From contig CAJMPP010000022.1 in the NCBI GenBank assembly GCA_905215325.1, positions 1-41,648 of the forward strand: 41,648 nucleotides of DNA, written 5' to 3'. Below, piece after piece: positions 22,863-29,980 of this stretch (position 1 is the first letter of the stretch; every line of letters starts with the position of its first letter). The DNA is from an uncultured bacterium (GTDB lineage: Bacteria > Actinomycetota > Coriobacteriia > Coriobacteriales > Eggerthellaceae). A program made the translations under genes and the position numbers. Below the pieces are notes generated by a model. It searched no databases and was not told the DNA's origin. It saw only the letters and a program-made list of their open reading frames with translations.

Positions 22863-24461
22863 CTAGTTGCCCTGCGGGGCGCCCTGGCCCTCGCCGGCGC
22901 CTGCGGCTTTATGGCTGCGGCGGCGGGCACGACGATGCTGACCGGCAGCCTGACCCTCTTGGCCGCCTTCGCGCTGCTTGCGCTGGCCGCCCTGGTCGGG
23001 ACGGGGGGCCTGAGCCAGACCCGATGACTTCTGGCCCGGGCGAACGCGGGCTTTGGACCCTTGGTTGTCGGGCTTGCCGCCGCGCTGCGCATCGGCGCCG
23101 CCCTTGGGGCCTTGGCCGCGCTTGCCCGCCTGCTGGGCAGATCCTGATTGCTTGCCGCCTTGGCTCTGCTGCTTGGCGTCCTTGCCGCCCTGGCCACGGC
23201 GTTTGCTCGGCTGCATGCCGCGACGCTTGGCCTGGCCTTCGTTGGGCTGCTTGCCGCCCTGACCGGATTGCTTGCCGGCGGGGGCGGCGTTTGCAGCCTG
23301 GGCGGGATCGGTGCGCGGAGCCTGATTCTCCCCGGCCTGCGCAGCGCCACCGGACACCTTGGTGGAGCGGCGGCGACGCGGCTTGCGCGCGGACTGCGCT
23401 TCGGCGACCTTCTGCTCTGCGCGCTCGCCCTTGCCGCGGCCGCGCCTGCTGGAGCGACTGGACTTGGCCTCGCCGGCGCCGTCAGCCTTCTTGCCGCCCG
23501 GGACGTGACGCACGCTGGCGCAATCGGCAAGCTTGTCCTTGCCCGACAGCTGCGGCGTGGCCAGCGCTGCGGCGGCGCCGAAGGCGTCGCCGGGCTGCTC
23601 GCTCAAGGCGCGTTCCCAAGCCGCGCATCCCACACACTTCGGACGCGCGCCTTCCTCAGGCGCATCGAAATCGGCAAGCGGGACGCGCACGGGCTTCTCG
23701 CCCTCGATGCGCAGCGACACCACTTCGCGCGGAACATCCAAATCCACTACCTTCGCCACGCCATCGGGCGTTTCCACCTGGGCGTTCTTCTTCGGCGCAC
23801 GGCTTTTGAAGTCCTTGTAGGCATCGTATTCGTAGCGAAGGCAGCACATGAGCCTGCCGCATACGCCCGAGATCTTCTGCGGGTTCAGCGACAGGTCCTG
23901 CTCCTTGGCCATGCGGATGGACACCGGGCAGAACTCACCTCCCAGGCGCTTGCAGCACAGCTCCTGGCCGCAATGGCCAAGGCCGCCCACCATACGCGCC
24001 TCGTCTCGCACGCCGATCTGGCGCATGTCCACGCGCACATGCAGGCGCGACGAGAGCGTGCGCACCAGCTCGCGGAAGTCGACGCGGTTCTCGGATTCGA
24101 AGTAGAACACCGCCTTATCGCCGTCGAACAGGTACTCCACCGAAACCGGGCGCATCTCCTCGGAGGCCTTCGCGGCAAGCTCCTTGAACACAGGGAGCGC
24201 CTCGGCGGCGCGGGCCTCGAGCTCGGCCTGCTTGGCGCGATCTTCGTCATCGGCCACGCGAAGCACGGGCTTCAAGGGGGTTTTCAGCTTCTTGACCTGG
24301 TCGGGCGTCGCCTCGAACGCAGGCTCGCCCATATGGCCGAACTCGGTTCCCCGGGCGGTTTGGACCACGACGTCGCATCCGGCGTGCAGTTCCAGCTCGC
24401 CCGCATCGAACCACAGCGTTTTGGGGTTGTAGGGTAGGTTGACAGGCGCTATGCGGACCAT
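22863..24461 (-). CDS. ricT: RicT/YaaT-type PSP1 domain protein with long disordered tail
   Basis: PSP1-family proteins form, with RicA and RicF in Bacillus, a [4Fe-4S] complex that promotes mRNA maturation by RNase Y. Residues 1-~270 are the conserved domain, with the Cys-rich GHCGQELCCKRLGGEFCP (Cys164, 169, 170, 178) and SGVCGRLMCCLRYEYDAYKD (Cys201, 206, 207). From ~295 to the end of this 532-residue protein is a basic low-complexity tail of QGGK, GQGG and RRR-type segments, roughly doubling the usual length; it looks disordered and RNA-binding. It starts 14 nt after holB, the usual tmk-holB-ricT order. ATG 24461 follows AGAAGGAG. No RicA or RicF is nearby. Confidence 0.9.
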   Translation of the reverse strand: MVRIAPVNLPYNPKTLWFDAGELELHAGCDVVVQTARGTEFGHMGEPAFEATPDQVKKLKTPLKPVLRVADDEDRAKQAELEARAAEALPVFKELAAKASEEMRPVSVEYLFDGDKAVFYFESENRVDFRELVRTLSSRLHVRVDMRQIGVRDEARMVGGLGHCGQELCCKRLGGEFCPVSIRMAKEQDLSLNPQKISGVCGRLMCCLRYEYDAYKDFKSRAPKKNAQVETPDGVAKVVDLDVPREVVSLRIEGEKPVRVPLADFDAPEEGARPKCVGCAAWERALSEQPGDAFGAAAALATPQLSGKDKLADCASVRHVPGGKKADGAGEAKSSRSSRRGRGKGERAEQKVAEAQSARKPRRRRSTKVSGGAAQAGENQAPRTDPAQAANAAPAGKQSGQGGKQPNEGQAKRRGMQPSKRRGQGGKDAKQQSQGGKQSGSAQQAGKRGQGPKGGADAQRGGKPDNQGSKARVRPGQKSSGLAQAPRPDQGGQRKQREGGQEGQAAGQHRRARRRSHKAAGAGEGQGAPQGN

Positions 24462-24475
24462 GGCGCTCCTTCTTT

Positions 24476-25651
24476 CTATCTGGCATACGCCCGCGGCGCC
24501 GCATTGGGCAGCGCACGGCCGTACAGAATGTCGCGAACCTCGAGCAGCATCGCGTCGATGCAGGTCTCGGGAGATACATTATAAGAGATGGCGGCGTCGC
24601 AGCGGCGCACGGCGGCGATGGCCGCCGCGGCACGTGCGGCATCGGTACGCGCCGCGGCTTCCTCGATGGAAGGCCTGACATCGGCGTTGACCACTTGATC
24701 GGGCGCACCTGAAGCCTGGGCCATCACGTCGCGCAGCCACGAGCGGGTGATGCCGGTGAGCTGACGCAGCGATTCGGCGGTCTTTGCCGTGAGCTGGCGC
24801 TTGTTGCGCGCCTCGATCTGACGGATGGCCGACTTCGCCAGGAAGTCGGCGTTCTCGGCAAGCTCGGCCTCCTGCTCGGCACGCACGGTGTCGAGCGGAA
24901 GCTTCACGCGCACCACCAGATCGGCGGCGAACCCGATAACATCCCAATCGTCGGCACGACGCAGGCACGCCAGCACCTCGAGCACCCGGGTGCGGAACTC
25001 CAAACGCTCGTTGGACTTCAGGAACTCCACCGCGCGGGTAATGGAGCCGTCGCAAGCCTGCAACGCCACGCGCGCCTGCTCGGGGCTTGCGCCCGAGTTC
25101 TGCACCACGATGCCCGCGGCCTCGGAAACGGGGATGGTGCGGAACGGCACCACCTGGCAGCGCGAGACGATGGTGGGCAGCACGCTTTCGCGGGTGCGCG
25201 CGAGCAGGATGAGCACCACGTCGGCGGGCGGCTCCTCGAGCGTTTTCAGGAACGCGTTGGCCGCCTGCACGCCCAGCAGGTCCACTCGGTCGAGGATGTA
25301 GACCTTGCGATCTGCTTGAATCGGCGCCAAGGCCGTGTCGGCCACGATGCCGCGCACCTGCTCGACCAGGTAGCCGGCAGCGCCCTCGGGCTCGAACATG
25401 CGCACGTCGGGATGCTTCTTGCGCATGATGCGCCCGCAGGTGTCGCATGCGCCGCAGTTGCCGCCGCGAGGGCCTTTGGGCCCTTTTGGGCACAGGATGC
25501 CCTGGGCAAAGGCAAGCGCCGCAAGCGTCTTGTTCGAGCCTGCCGGCCCGCAGAACAGGTACGCGTGGCTGACGCGCCCTGATGCCACGGTGGCGCGCAA
25601 AAACTCGCGCACCTGCGGCTGGCCCAAGATGTTCTCGAATGCGTCTGCCAT
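24476..25651 (-). CDS. holB: DNA polymerase III delta' subunit
   Basis: Clamp-loader subunit. The 391-residue protein has a Walker A-like loop GPAGSNKT (35-42), a four-Cys zinc site (C54, C66, C69, C72), the LLGVQAANAFLKTLEEPP segment and LPTIVSRCQVVPF with the sensor-1 SRC motif, all diagnostic of delta'/gamma family members. The loop has N where an active ATPase has G (GSNKT), in keeping with delta' not hydrolysing ATP. The C-terminal collar helices occupy ~220-391. It begins 5 nt after tmk and precedes ricT. A ribosome site AAGGAG lies 13 nt from the ATG, rather far. Confidence 0.95.
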   Translation of the reverse strand: MADAFENILGQPQVREFLRATVASGRVSHAYLFCGPAGSNKTLAALAFAQGILCPKGPKGPRGGNCGACDTCGRIMRKKHPDVRMFEPEGAAGYLVEQVRGIVADTALAPIQADRKVYILDRVDLLGVQAANAFLKTLEEPPADVVLILLARTRESVLPTIVSRCQVVPFRTIPVSEAAGIVVQNSGASPEQARVALQACDGSITRAVEFLKSNERLEFRTRVLEVLACLRRADDWDVIGFAADLVVRVKLPLDTVRAEQEAELAENADFLAKSAIRQIEARNKRQLTAKTAESLRQLTGITRSWLRDVMAQASGAPDQVVNADVRPSIEEAAARTDAARAAAAIAAVRRCDAAISYNVSPETCIDAMLLEVRDILYGRALPNAAPRAYAR

Positions 25652-25656
25652 AAGCG

Positions 25657-26556
25657 CTACTGCTGCTCCTTGCCCGAACGCTCCGCGCGAGGCGCCGATG
25701 AGGAATCCTCACGGTAATCTACACGGCCCTCATGGGTGCGGTGCACATCGAGACGCTCGAAGTAGGCCTCGTTGGCGCGCACGAAATCGCCCATCCACGG
25801 GAACAGGTCCGCCAGCTGGGCGAACACCTGCACGGCCGTATGCGATTTACGCCCGTTCGAGCGCACCAGCCGCACACGGCGCGGGTCTTTTTCCGCAATC
25901 TCCAAAAACGCCGCATTCACACGAGCGTGGAAGTCCTCGCCGGCGCGCTCCATGCGGTCGGCCCCGGCGCGGCGCGTGGCGCGCGCCAAGCCCTCGGCGG
26001 CGCTTGCCGCCACCAGCAAGATGGTGCGATCGGGTACGATGCCCTGGCACGCGAACGCATTGGCCGCTTCCACGAACGCGCGGTCGAGTCCGCGCCCGTA
26101 GCCTTGATAGGCCACGGTGGAATCGGTGAAGCGGTCGCACAGGACCACGGCCCCGCGCTCAAGCGCCGGGGCTATGACCTGGCTGACCAGCTGTGCACGG
26201 GCCGCCTCGAAGACGAGCAGCTCGGAAGCATCGCACATATCGGAGTTCGCCGGGTTCAACACCACGCCGCGCAGCTGCTCGCCCACCTCGGTGCCGCCGG
26301 GCTCGCGAAGGCACACGACCTCGCGGCCCATGGCGGTGAGGGCGTTTGCCAGGAAGCGGATATGGGTGGTCTTGCCGGCGCCGTCGCCGCCCTCGAACGT
26401 GACGAACACGCCGCGCTCGGGCGCCTGCTCTGCGGAAATCCCTTGCTCGGCGGCCTGAACGGGAGTTGCCGGGTGCGCCGGGGCGCCCGAAGCCGGACGG
26501 CTCTCGCGCATCATCGGCACCTCGCCCACGATGCCCGTGTTGCGGATATCGGCCAC
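25657..26556 (-). CDS. tmk: Thymidylate kinase with terminal extensions
   Basis: Phosphorylates dTMP to dTDP. The core (residues ~48-255) has P-loop EGGDGAGKT (55-63), REPGGTEVGEQLR, LLVFEAARAQLV, and the DRF motif (141-143) followed by DSTVAYQGYGRG. At 299 residues it is about 90 longer than usual: ~48 extra at the N-terminus (Ala/Pro/Glu-rich) and ~40 at the C-terminus. Start is GTG 26556, 4 nt past the malic enzyme stop with AGGG upstream; initiation at a later codon would remove most of the N-terminal extension and cannot be excluded. With thyX (35.1 kb) it covers two steps of dTTP synthesis. Confidence 0.94.
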   Translation of the reverse strand: MADIRNTGIVGEVPMMRESRPASGAPAHPATPVQAAEQGISAEQAPERGVFVTFEGGDGAGKTTHIRFLANALTAMGREVVCLREPGGTEVGEQLRGVVLNPANSDMCDASELLVFEAARAQLVSQVIAPALERGAVVLCDRFTDSTVAYQGYGRGLDRAFVEAANAFACQGIVPDRTILLVAASAAEGLARATRRAGADRMERAGEDFHARVNAAFLEIAEKDPRRVRLVRSNGRKSHTAVQVFAQLADLFPWMGDFVRANEAYFERLDVHRTHEGRVDYREDSSSAPRAERSGKEQQ

Positions 26557-26560
26557 GTTG

Positions 26561-27715
26561 CTATCCCTGCACGGCGCCGGACACGGCGGCAGCCACGGCT
26601 TCCACGGCGCGCGGGTCGAAGGGCTCGGGCATGATGAAGTCCTCGCACAGCTCCTCGTCGGATACGAGCGCGGCCAGCGCCTCGGCGGCAGCCAGCTTCA
26701 TCTGCTCCGTGATGCGCGTGGCGCGCGACTCCAGGGCGCCCTTGAAGATGCCGGGGAACGCCACCACGTTGTTGATCTGGTTCGGGAAGTCCGAACGGCC
26801 GGTGCCCACCACGCGAGCGCCGGCGGCGCGGGCCACGTCCGGGAAGATCTCGGGCGTGGGGTTGGCCATGGCGAACAGGATGGCGTCGGAGTTCATGGAT
26901 TCGACCATCTCAGCGGACACGATGCCCGGGGCGGAGACGCCCACGAAGATGTCGGCGCCGCGCATGGCGTCGGCCAGCGCGCCCTCCTCGTCGTCGAGGT
27001 TGGTGGTGGCGAGCATGGCGCGCTGAGCCTCGTTGATGCCCTCGGAGCGCGAGTTGATGATGCCGCACTTATCGCACAGGATAAGGTTCCTGAAACCGTA
27101 GTTGAGCAGCAGCTTGGCGATGGCGATGCCTGCGGAGCCGGCGCCGTTGACCACCACGCGGCACGCTTCCTTCTGCTTGCCCGTCAGGCGAAGCGCGTTG
27201 ATGACGCCGGAAAGCACCACGATGGCGGTGCCGTGCTGGTCGTCATGGAACACGGGGATGTCGAGCTCGTCGATCAGACGGCGCTCGATCTCGAAGCAGC
27301 GCGGTGCGGAGATGTCCTCGAGGTTGATGCCGCCGAAGCTGGGAGCGAGGCGCTTGACGATCTCGACGATCTCGTCGACGTCCTGCGTGTCAAGGCACAG
27401 CGGGACGGCGTTCACGCCGCCGAAGGACTTGAACAGCGCGCACTTGCCCTCCATGACGGGCATGGCCGCGGCCGGGCCGATGTTGCCCAGGCCGAGCACG
27501 GCCGAACCGTCGGAGACGACGGCAACGGTGTTGGCCTTCATGGTGTACTTATACGCATCGGAAGGGTTCTCGGCGATCTTACGGCACGGCTCGGCGACGC
27601 CGGGGGTGTAGGCCAGCGCCAGGTCCTCGCGCGTTTCGATCCTCATCTTCGGGACGGTTTCCAGCTTGCCCTGCCACTGCTCATGCAAACGCAACGATTC
27701 CTGCGCGATATCCAT
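26561..27715 (-). CDS. NAD(P)-dependent malic enzyme, short bacterial form
   Basis: Oxidatively decarboxylates malate to pyruvate and CO2. The 384-residue protein is the short form without a phosphotransacetylase domain. Visible motifs: LALAYTPGVAEPCR (catalytic Tyr), GSAVLGLGNIGPAAAMPVMEGK with the malate-binding Lys, FGGINLEDISAPRCFEIE with metal ligands and PVFHDDQHGTAIVVL, then the Rossmann region VVNGAGSAGIAIAKLL. Cofactor preference (NAD or NADP) cannot be read safely. First gene of the minus-strand array with tmk, holB and ricT. The fumarase genes run divergently 500 nt away, so both may serve fumarate-malate-pyruvate flow. A TATAAT at 27810-27815 could be the -10. Confidence 0.95.
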   Translation of the reverse strand: MDIAQESLRLHEQWQGKLETVPKMRIETREDLALAYTPGVAEPCRKIAENPSDAYKYTMKANTVAVVSDGSAVLGLGNIGPAAAMPVMEGKCALFKSFGGVNAVPLCLDTQDVDEIVEIVKRLAPSFGGINLEDISAPRCFEIERRLIDELDIPVFHDDQHGTAIVVLSGVINALRLTGKQKEACRVVVNGAGSAGIAIAKLLLNYGFRNLILCDKCGIINSRSEGINEAQRAMLATTNLDDEEGALADAMRGADIFVGVSAPGIVSAEMVESMNSDAILFAMANPTPEIFPDVARAAGARVVGTGRSDFPNQINNVVAFPGIFKGALESRATRITEQMKLAAAEALAALVSDEELCEDFIMPEPFDPRAVEAVAAAVSGAVQG

Positions 27716-28217
27716 GCTGCTCCATGCACCTTTCCCTATGCGCGGCGCCGACGGCGCCGTTTAACGTGAGTGTTCCCGCTTCCTTGCGAAAACGTATGTC
27801 CAGCTAGGGATTATACCCCTTGCACCTTGCCGCCCGCACGCCGCGCACGCTCTCCCCGAAAAACGCCCATGAGGTGCGTTTCGACCGATGAACAGGGGGC
27901 GTGCATAGAATAGTCAAGCGGATGCGGAAGGGGGTGCCAAACCTCCGGGCCGCAACGTCGACGCCGGGGCCCGATGCGCGGCAAACCGTTTTCGACATGC
28001 GATACGCCCGGCAAAAGCAACGACAGGCGAGAACGAAGACGCAAGGCGATACGCGGCGGGCCTCCCGCTCGTTCGCGGCGACATGGACGCACGCCCCCTT
28101 CACAGCACGCGGTCACGAGAAAAGACCCCGCCCCCGCTCCTCGGATTGCATGGAATTCCCGCGCCGGGCCGCCGCATGGCGCACAATAGGGACACGCATC
28201 AAAAGGAAAGGAACAAC
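27716..28217. other. Divergent intergenic region, malic enzyme / fumarase
   Basis: About 500 nt with no credible gene. On the malic-enzyme side TATAAT (27810-27815, minus strand) is a plausible -10 with a poor -35. On the fumarase side a CACAATAG sequence near 28187 is a possible -10. No recognised riboswitch or operator. Confidence 0.35.
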
Positions 28218-29150
28218 GTGGAAGACGAGAACACCGCCGCTTGGACGGCTGCGGACGGCAGCGAGGTGCTCGCGGCCGCGGCGCAGCCCGGCGCGCTCAC
28301 CGCCGACGCCGTGGCCGACGCCGTGTACCGCGCCGTGCGCCGCTGCGCGACGCACTTGCGCCCCGACGTGCTTGCCGCCATGCAGGCCGCCCGCGAGGAC
28401 GAGACGCAGCCGCGCGCGCAGTCCGTACTGGACTGCCTGCTGGAGAACGCCCGCATCGGGCAACAGGACGGCGTGCCCATCTGCCAGGACACCGGCACCT
28501 GCTGGGTGCGCCTAGAGGTCGGCGAGGACCTGCTCATCCCCGGCAACATCCTCTCGGGCGTCAACGACGCCGTCGCGCGCGCCTACACCGACGGCCGCCT
28601 GCGCATGAGCGTCGTGGCCGACGCGCTGCTCGACCGCACGAACACCGGCGACAATACGCCGGCCTTCGCGGAAATCGCCCTGCGCCCCGGCCGAGGAGCC
28701 ACGCTGCACGTGCTGCTCAAAGGCGGCGGCTCGGACAACGCAAGCCGCGTGGTCATGCTCGCGCCCGGCGCCGGCTGGGAGGGCGTGAAGAAGGTCGTGC
28801 TCGACTGCGTGCGCGAAAAGGCCGCCAACGCCTGCCCGCCGCTCATCGTGGGCGTGGGCGTGGGCGCCACGTTCGATAAGGTTGCCGGTCTGGCCAAGCA
28901 CGCGCTGCTGCGCGAGGTGGGAACCCCCGCCGCAAGCCCGCAGGCCGCCGAACGCGAGGCCGAGCTGCTTTCCGCCATCAACGCCACGGGCATCGGGCCG
29001 GCGGCCCTTGGCGGCGGCGCGACCGCCCTGGCCGTGCACCTGGAAACCGCGCCGTGCCACATCGCCGCGCTGCCCGTGGCGGTGAACATGGGCTGCTCGG
29101 CCATGCGCAGCGCATCCATCGAGCTGATCGATTGGGGTGAGGGGAAATGA
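28218..29150 (+). CDS. Class I fumarate hydratase, alpha subunit
   Basis: Iron-sulfur fumarase (or a related tartrate dehydratase-type enzyme) large subunit; fumarate hydration to malate is most likely from context. The 310-residue protein has GVPICQDTGTCWV (first cluster Cys), LLDRTNTGDNTPAF, LLKGGGSDNASR, PPLIVGVGVGATFDKVAGLAK and the final NMGCSAMRSAS (further cluster Cys). Start is GTG 28218 behind AAAGGAAAGGAAC; a longer frame to 28083 lacks a site. It overlaps the beta-subunit gene by 4 nt (ATGA). Split alpha/beta subunits are usual in anaerobes. The intact cluster ligands suggest an oxygen-sensitive active enzyme. Confidence 0.93.
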   Translation: MEDENTAAWTAADGSEVLAAAAQPGALTADAVADAVYRAVRRCATHLRPDVLAAMQAAREDETQPRAQSVLDCLLENARIGQQDGVPICQDTGTCWVRLEVGEDLLIPGNILSGVNDAVARAYTDGRLRMSVVADALLDRTNTGDNTPAFAEIALRPGRGATLHVLLKGGGSDNASRVVMLAPGAGWEGVKKVVLDCVREKAANACPPLIVGVGVGATFDKVAGLAKHALLREVGTPAASPQAAEREAELLSAINATGIGPAALGGGATALAVHLETAPCHIAALPVAVNMGCSAMRSASIELIDWGEGK

Positions 29151-29701
29151 GCGAACCCGTACGTTTGAACCTGCCGCTGGATAGATCCCAGCTGGCGGAC
29201 CTGAAAGCCGGCCAGGAAGTGCGCTTGACCGGCCCCTGCTACACCATGCGCGATGCCGGCCATGCCCGTGCGCTCGAGGCGCTCGAGCAGACCGGCGAGC
29301 TGCCGTTCGGGTTGGCGGACCAGACGCTTTTCTATGCCGGCCCCACCCCCGCCGCTGCCGGCCGCCCGCTCGGCAGCGTGGGTCCCACCACGGCAAGCCG
29401 CATGGACTTCGCCACGCCCCAGCTGATGCGCGCCGGCATCGCGGCGTGCATCGGCAAGGGCAAGCGCAACCAGGCCGTCATCGACGCCTGCGTCGAGAAC
29501 GGCGCCGTGTACTTCGCGGCGGTCGGCGGCATCGCCGCGCTGCTGGCCAAGCACGTCACCGCAAGCGAGACCGTGGCCTGGGACGACCTTGGCACCGAGG
29601 CGCTGCGACGCATCATGCTCGACGACTTCCCCGTCTTCGTGGCCGTCGATGTGGCTGGCCGCGACCTCTACCGCGCCATCGAGAACGGCGAAGATATCTA
29701 G
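29147..29701 (+). CDS. Class I fumarate hydratase, beta subunit
   Basis: The 184-residue small subunit that completes the class I fumarase active site. Landmarks are LKAGQEVRLTGPCYTMRDAGH, FYAGPTPAAAGRPLGSVGPTTASRMD (kept here as a region: ~62-87), and KGKRNQAVIDACVENGAVYF. Its ATG overlaps the alpha-subunit stop, so expression is coupled. Length is standard. It is followed by a run of hairpins and converges on topA. Confidence 0.92.
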   Translation: MSEPVRLNLPLDRSQLADLKAGQEVRLTGPCYTMRDAGHARALEALEQTGELPFGLADQTLFYAGPTPAAAGRPLGSVGPTTASRMDFATPQLMRAGIAACIGKGKRNQAVIDACVENGAVYFAAVGGIAALLAKHVTASETVAWDDLGTEALRRIMLDDFPVFVAVDVAGRDLYRAIENGEDI

Positions 29702-29980
29702 GCCTGGCTCCTATCGGTCGGGGCCGACACCCCGGTCGCGCAAGGCACCCCAAAAGGCGATGCAGCCTGCCGCCGCCCCGACCGTTTGGCCGATGCCGGT
29801 TGCCCGCCCTCGGCATCGGTGCGTTGCCCCAAAGGCGCAACGCACCGGATAAACACCGGGCGAGCGCAAGGCTCGATGCCGAAAAGCCCCACAACGCAAA
29901 CAGGCCCCGTAACGAACCATCGTTGCGGGGCCTATCTCGTCAAATGCCAGGATCAGCGGGGAATTCGCCGTATGTCGTTT
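29702..29980. other. Convergent intergenic region with three adjacent hairpins
   Basis: Two abutting perfect hairpins (9 bp, 29790-29798 with 29811-29819; 8 bp, 29820-29827 with 29837-29844) precede a 13-bp one (29902-29933, one G-T pair) that is the probable bidirectional terminator for fumarase and topA. The first two have no U-run and no assigned role. Confidence 0.55.
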
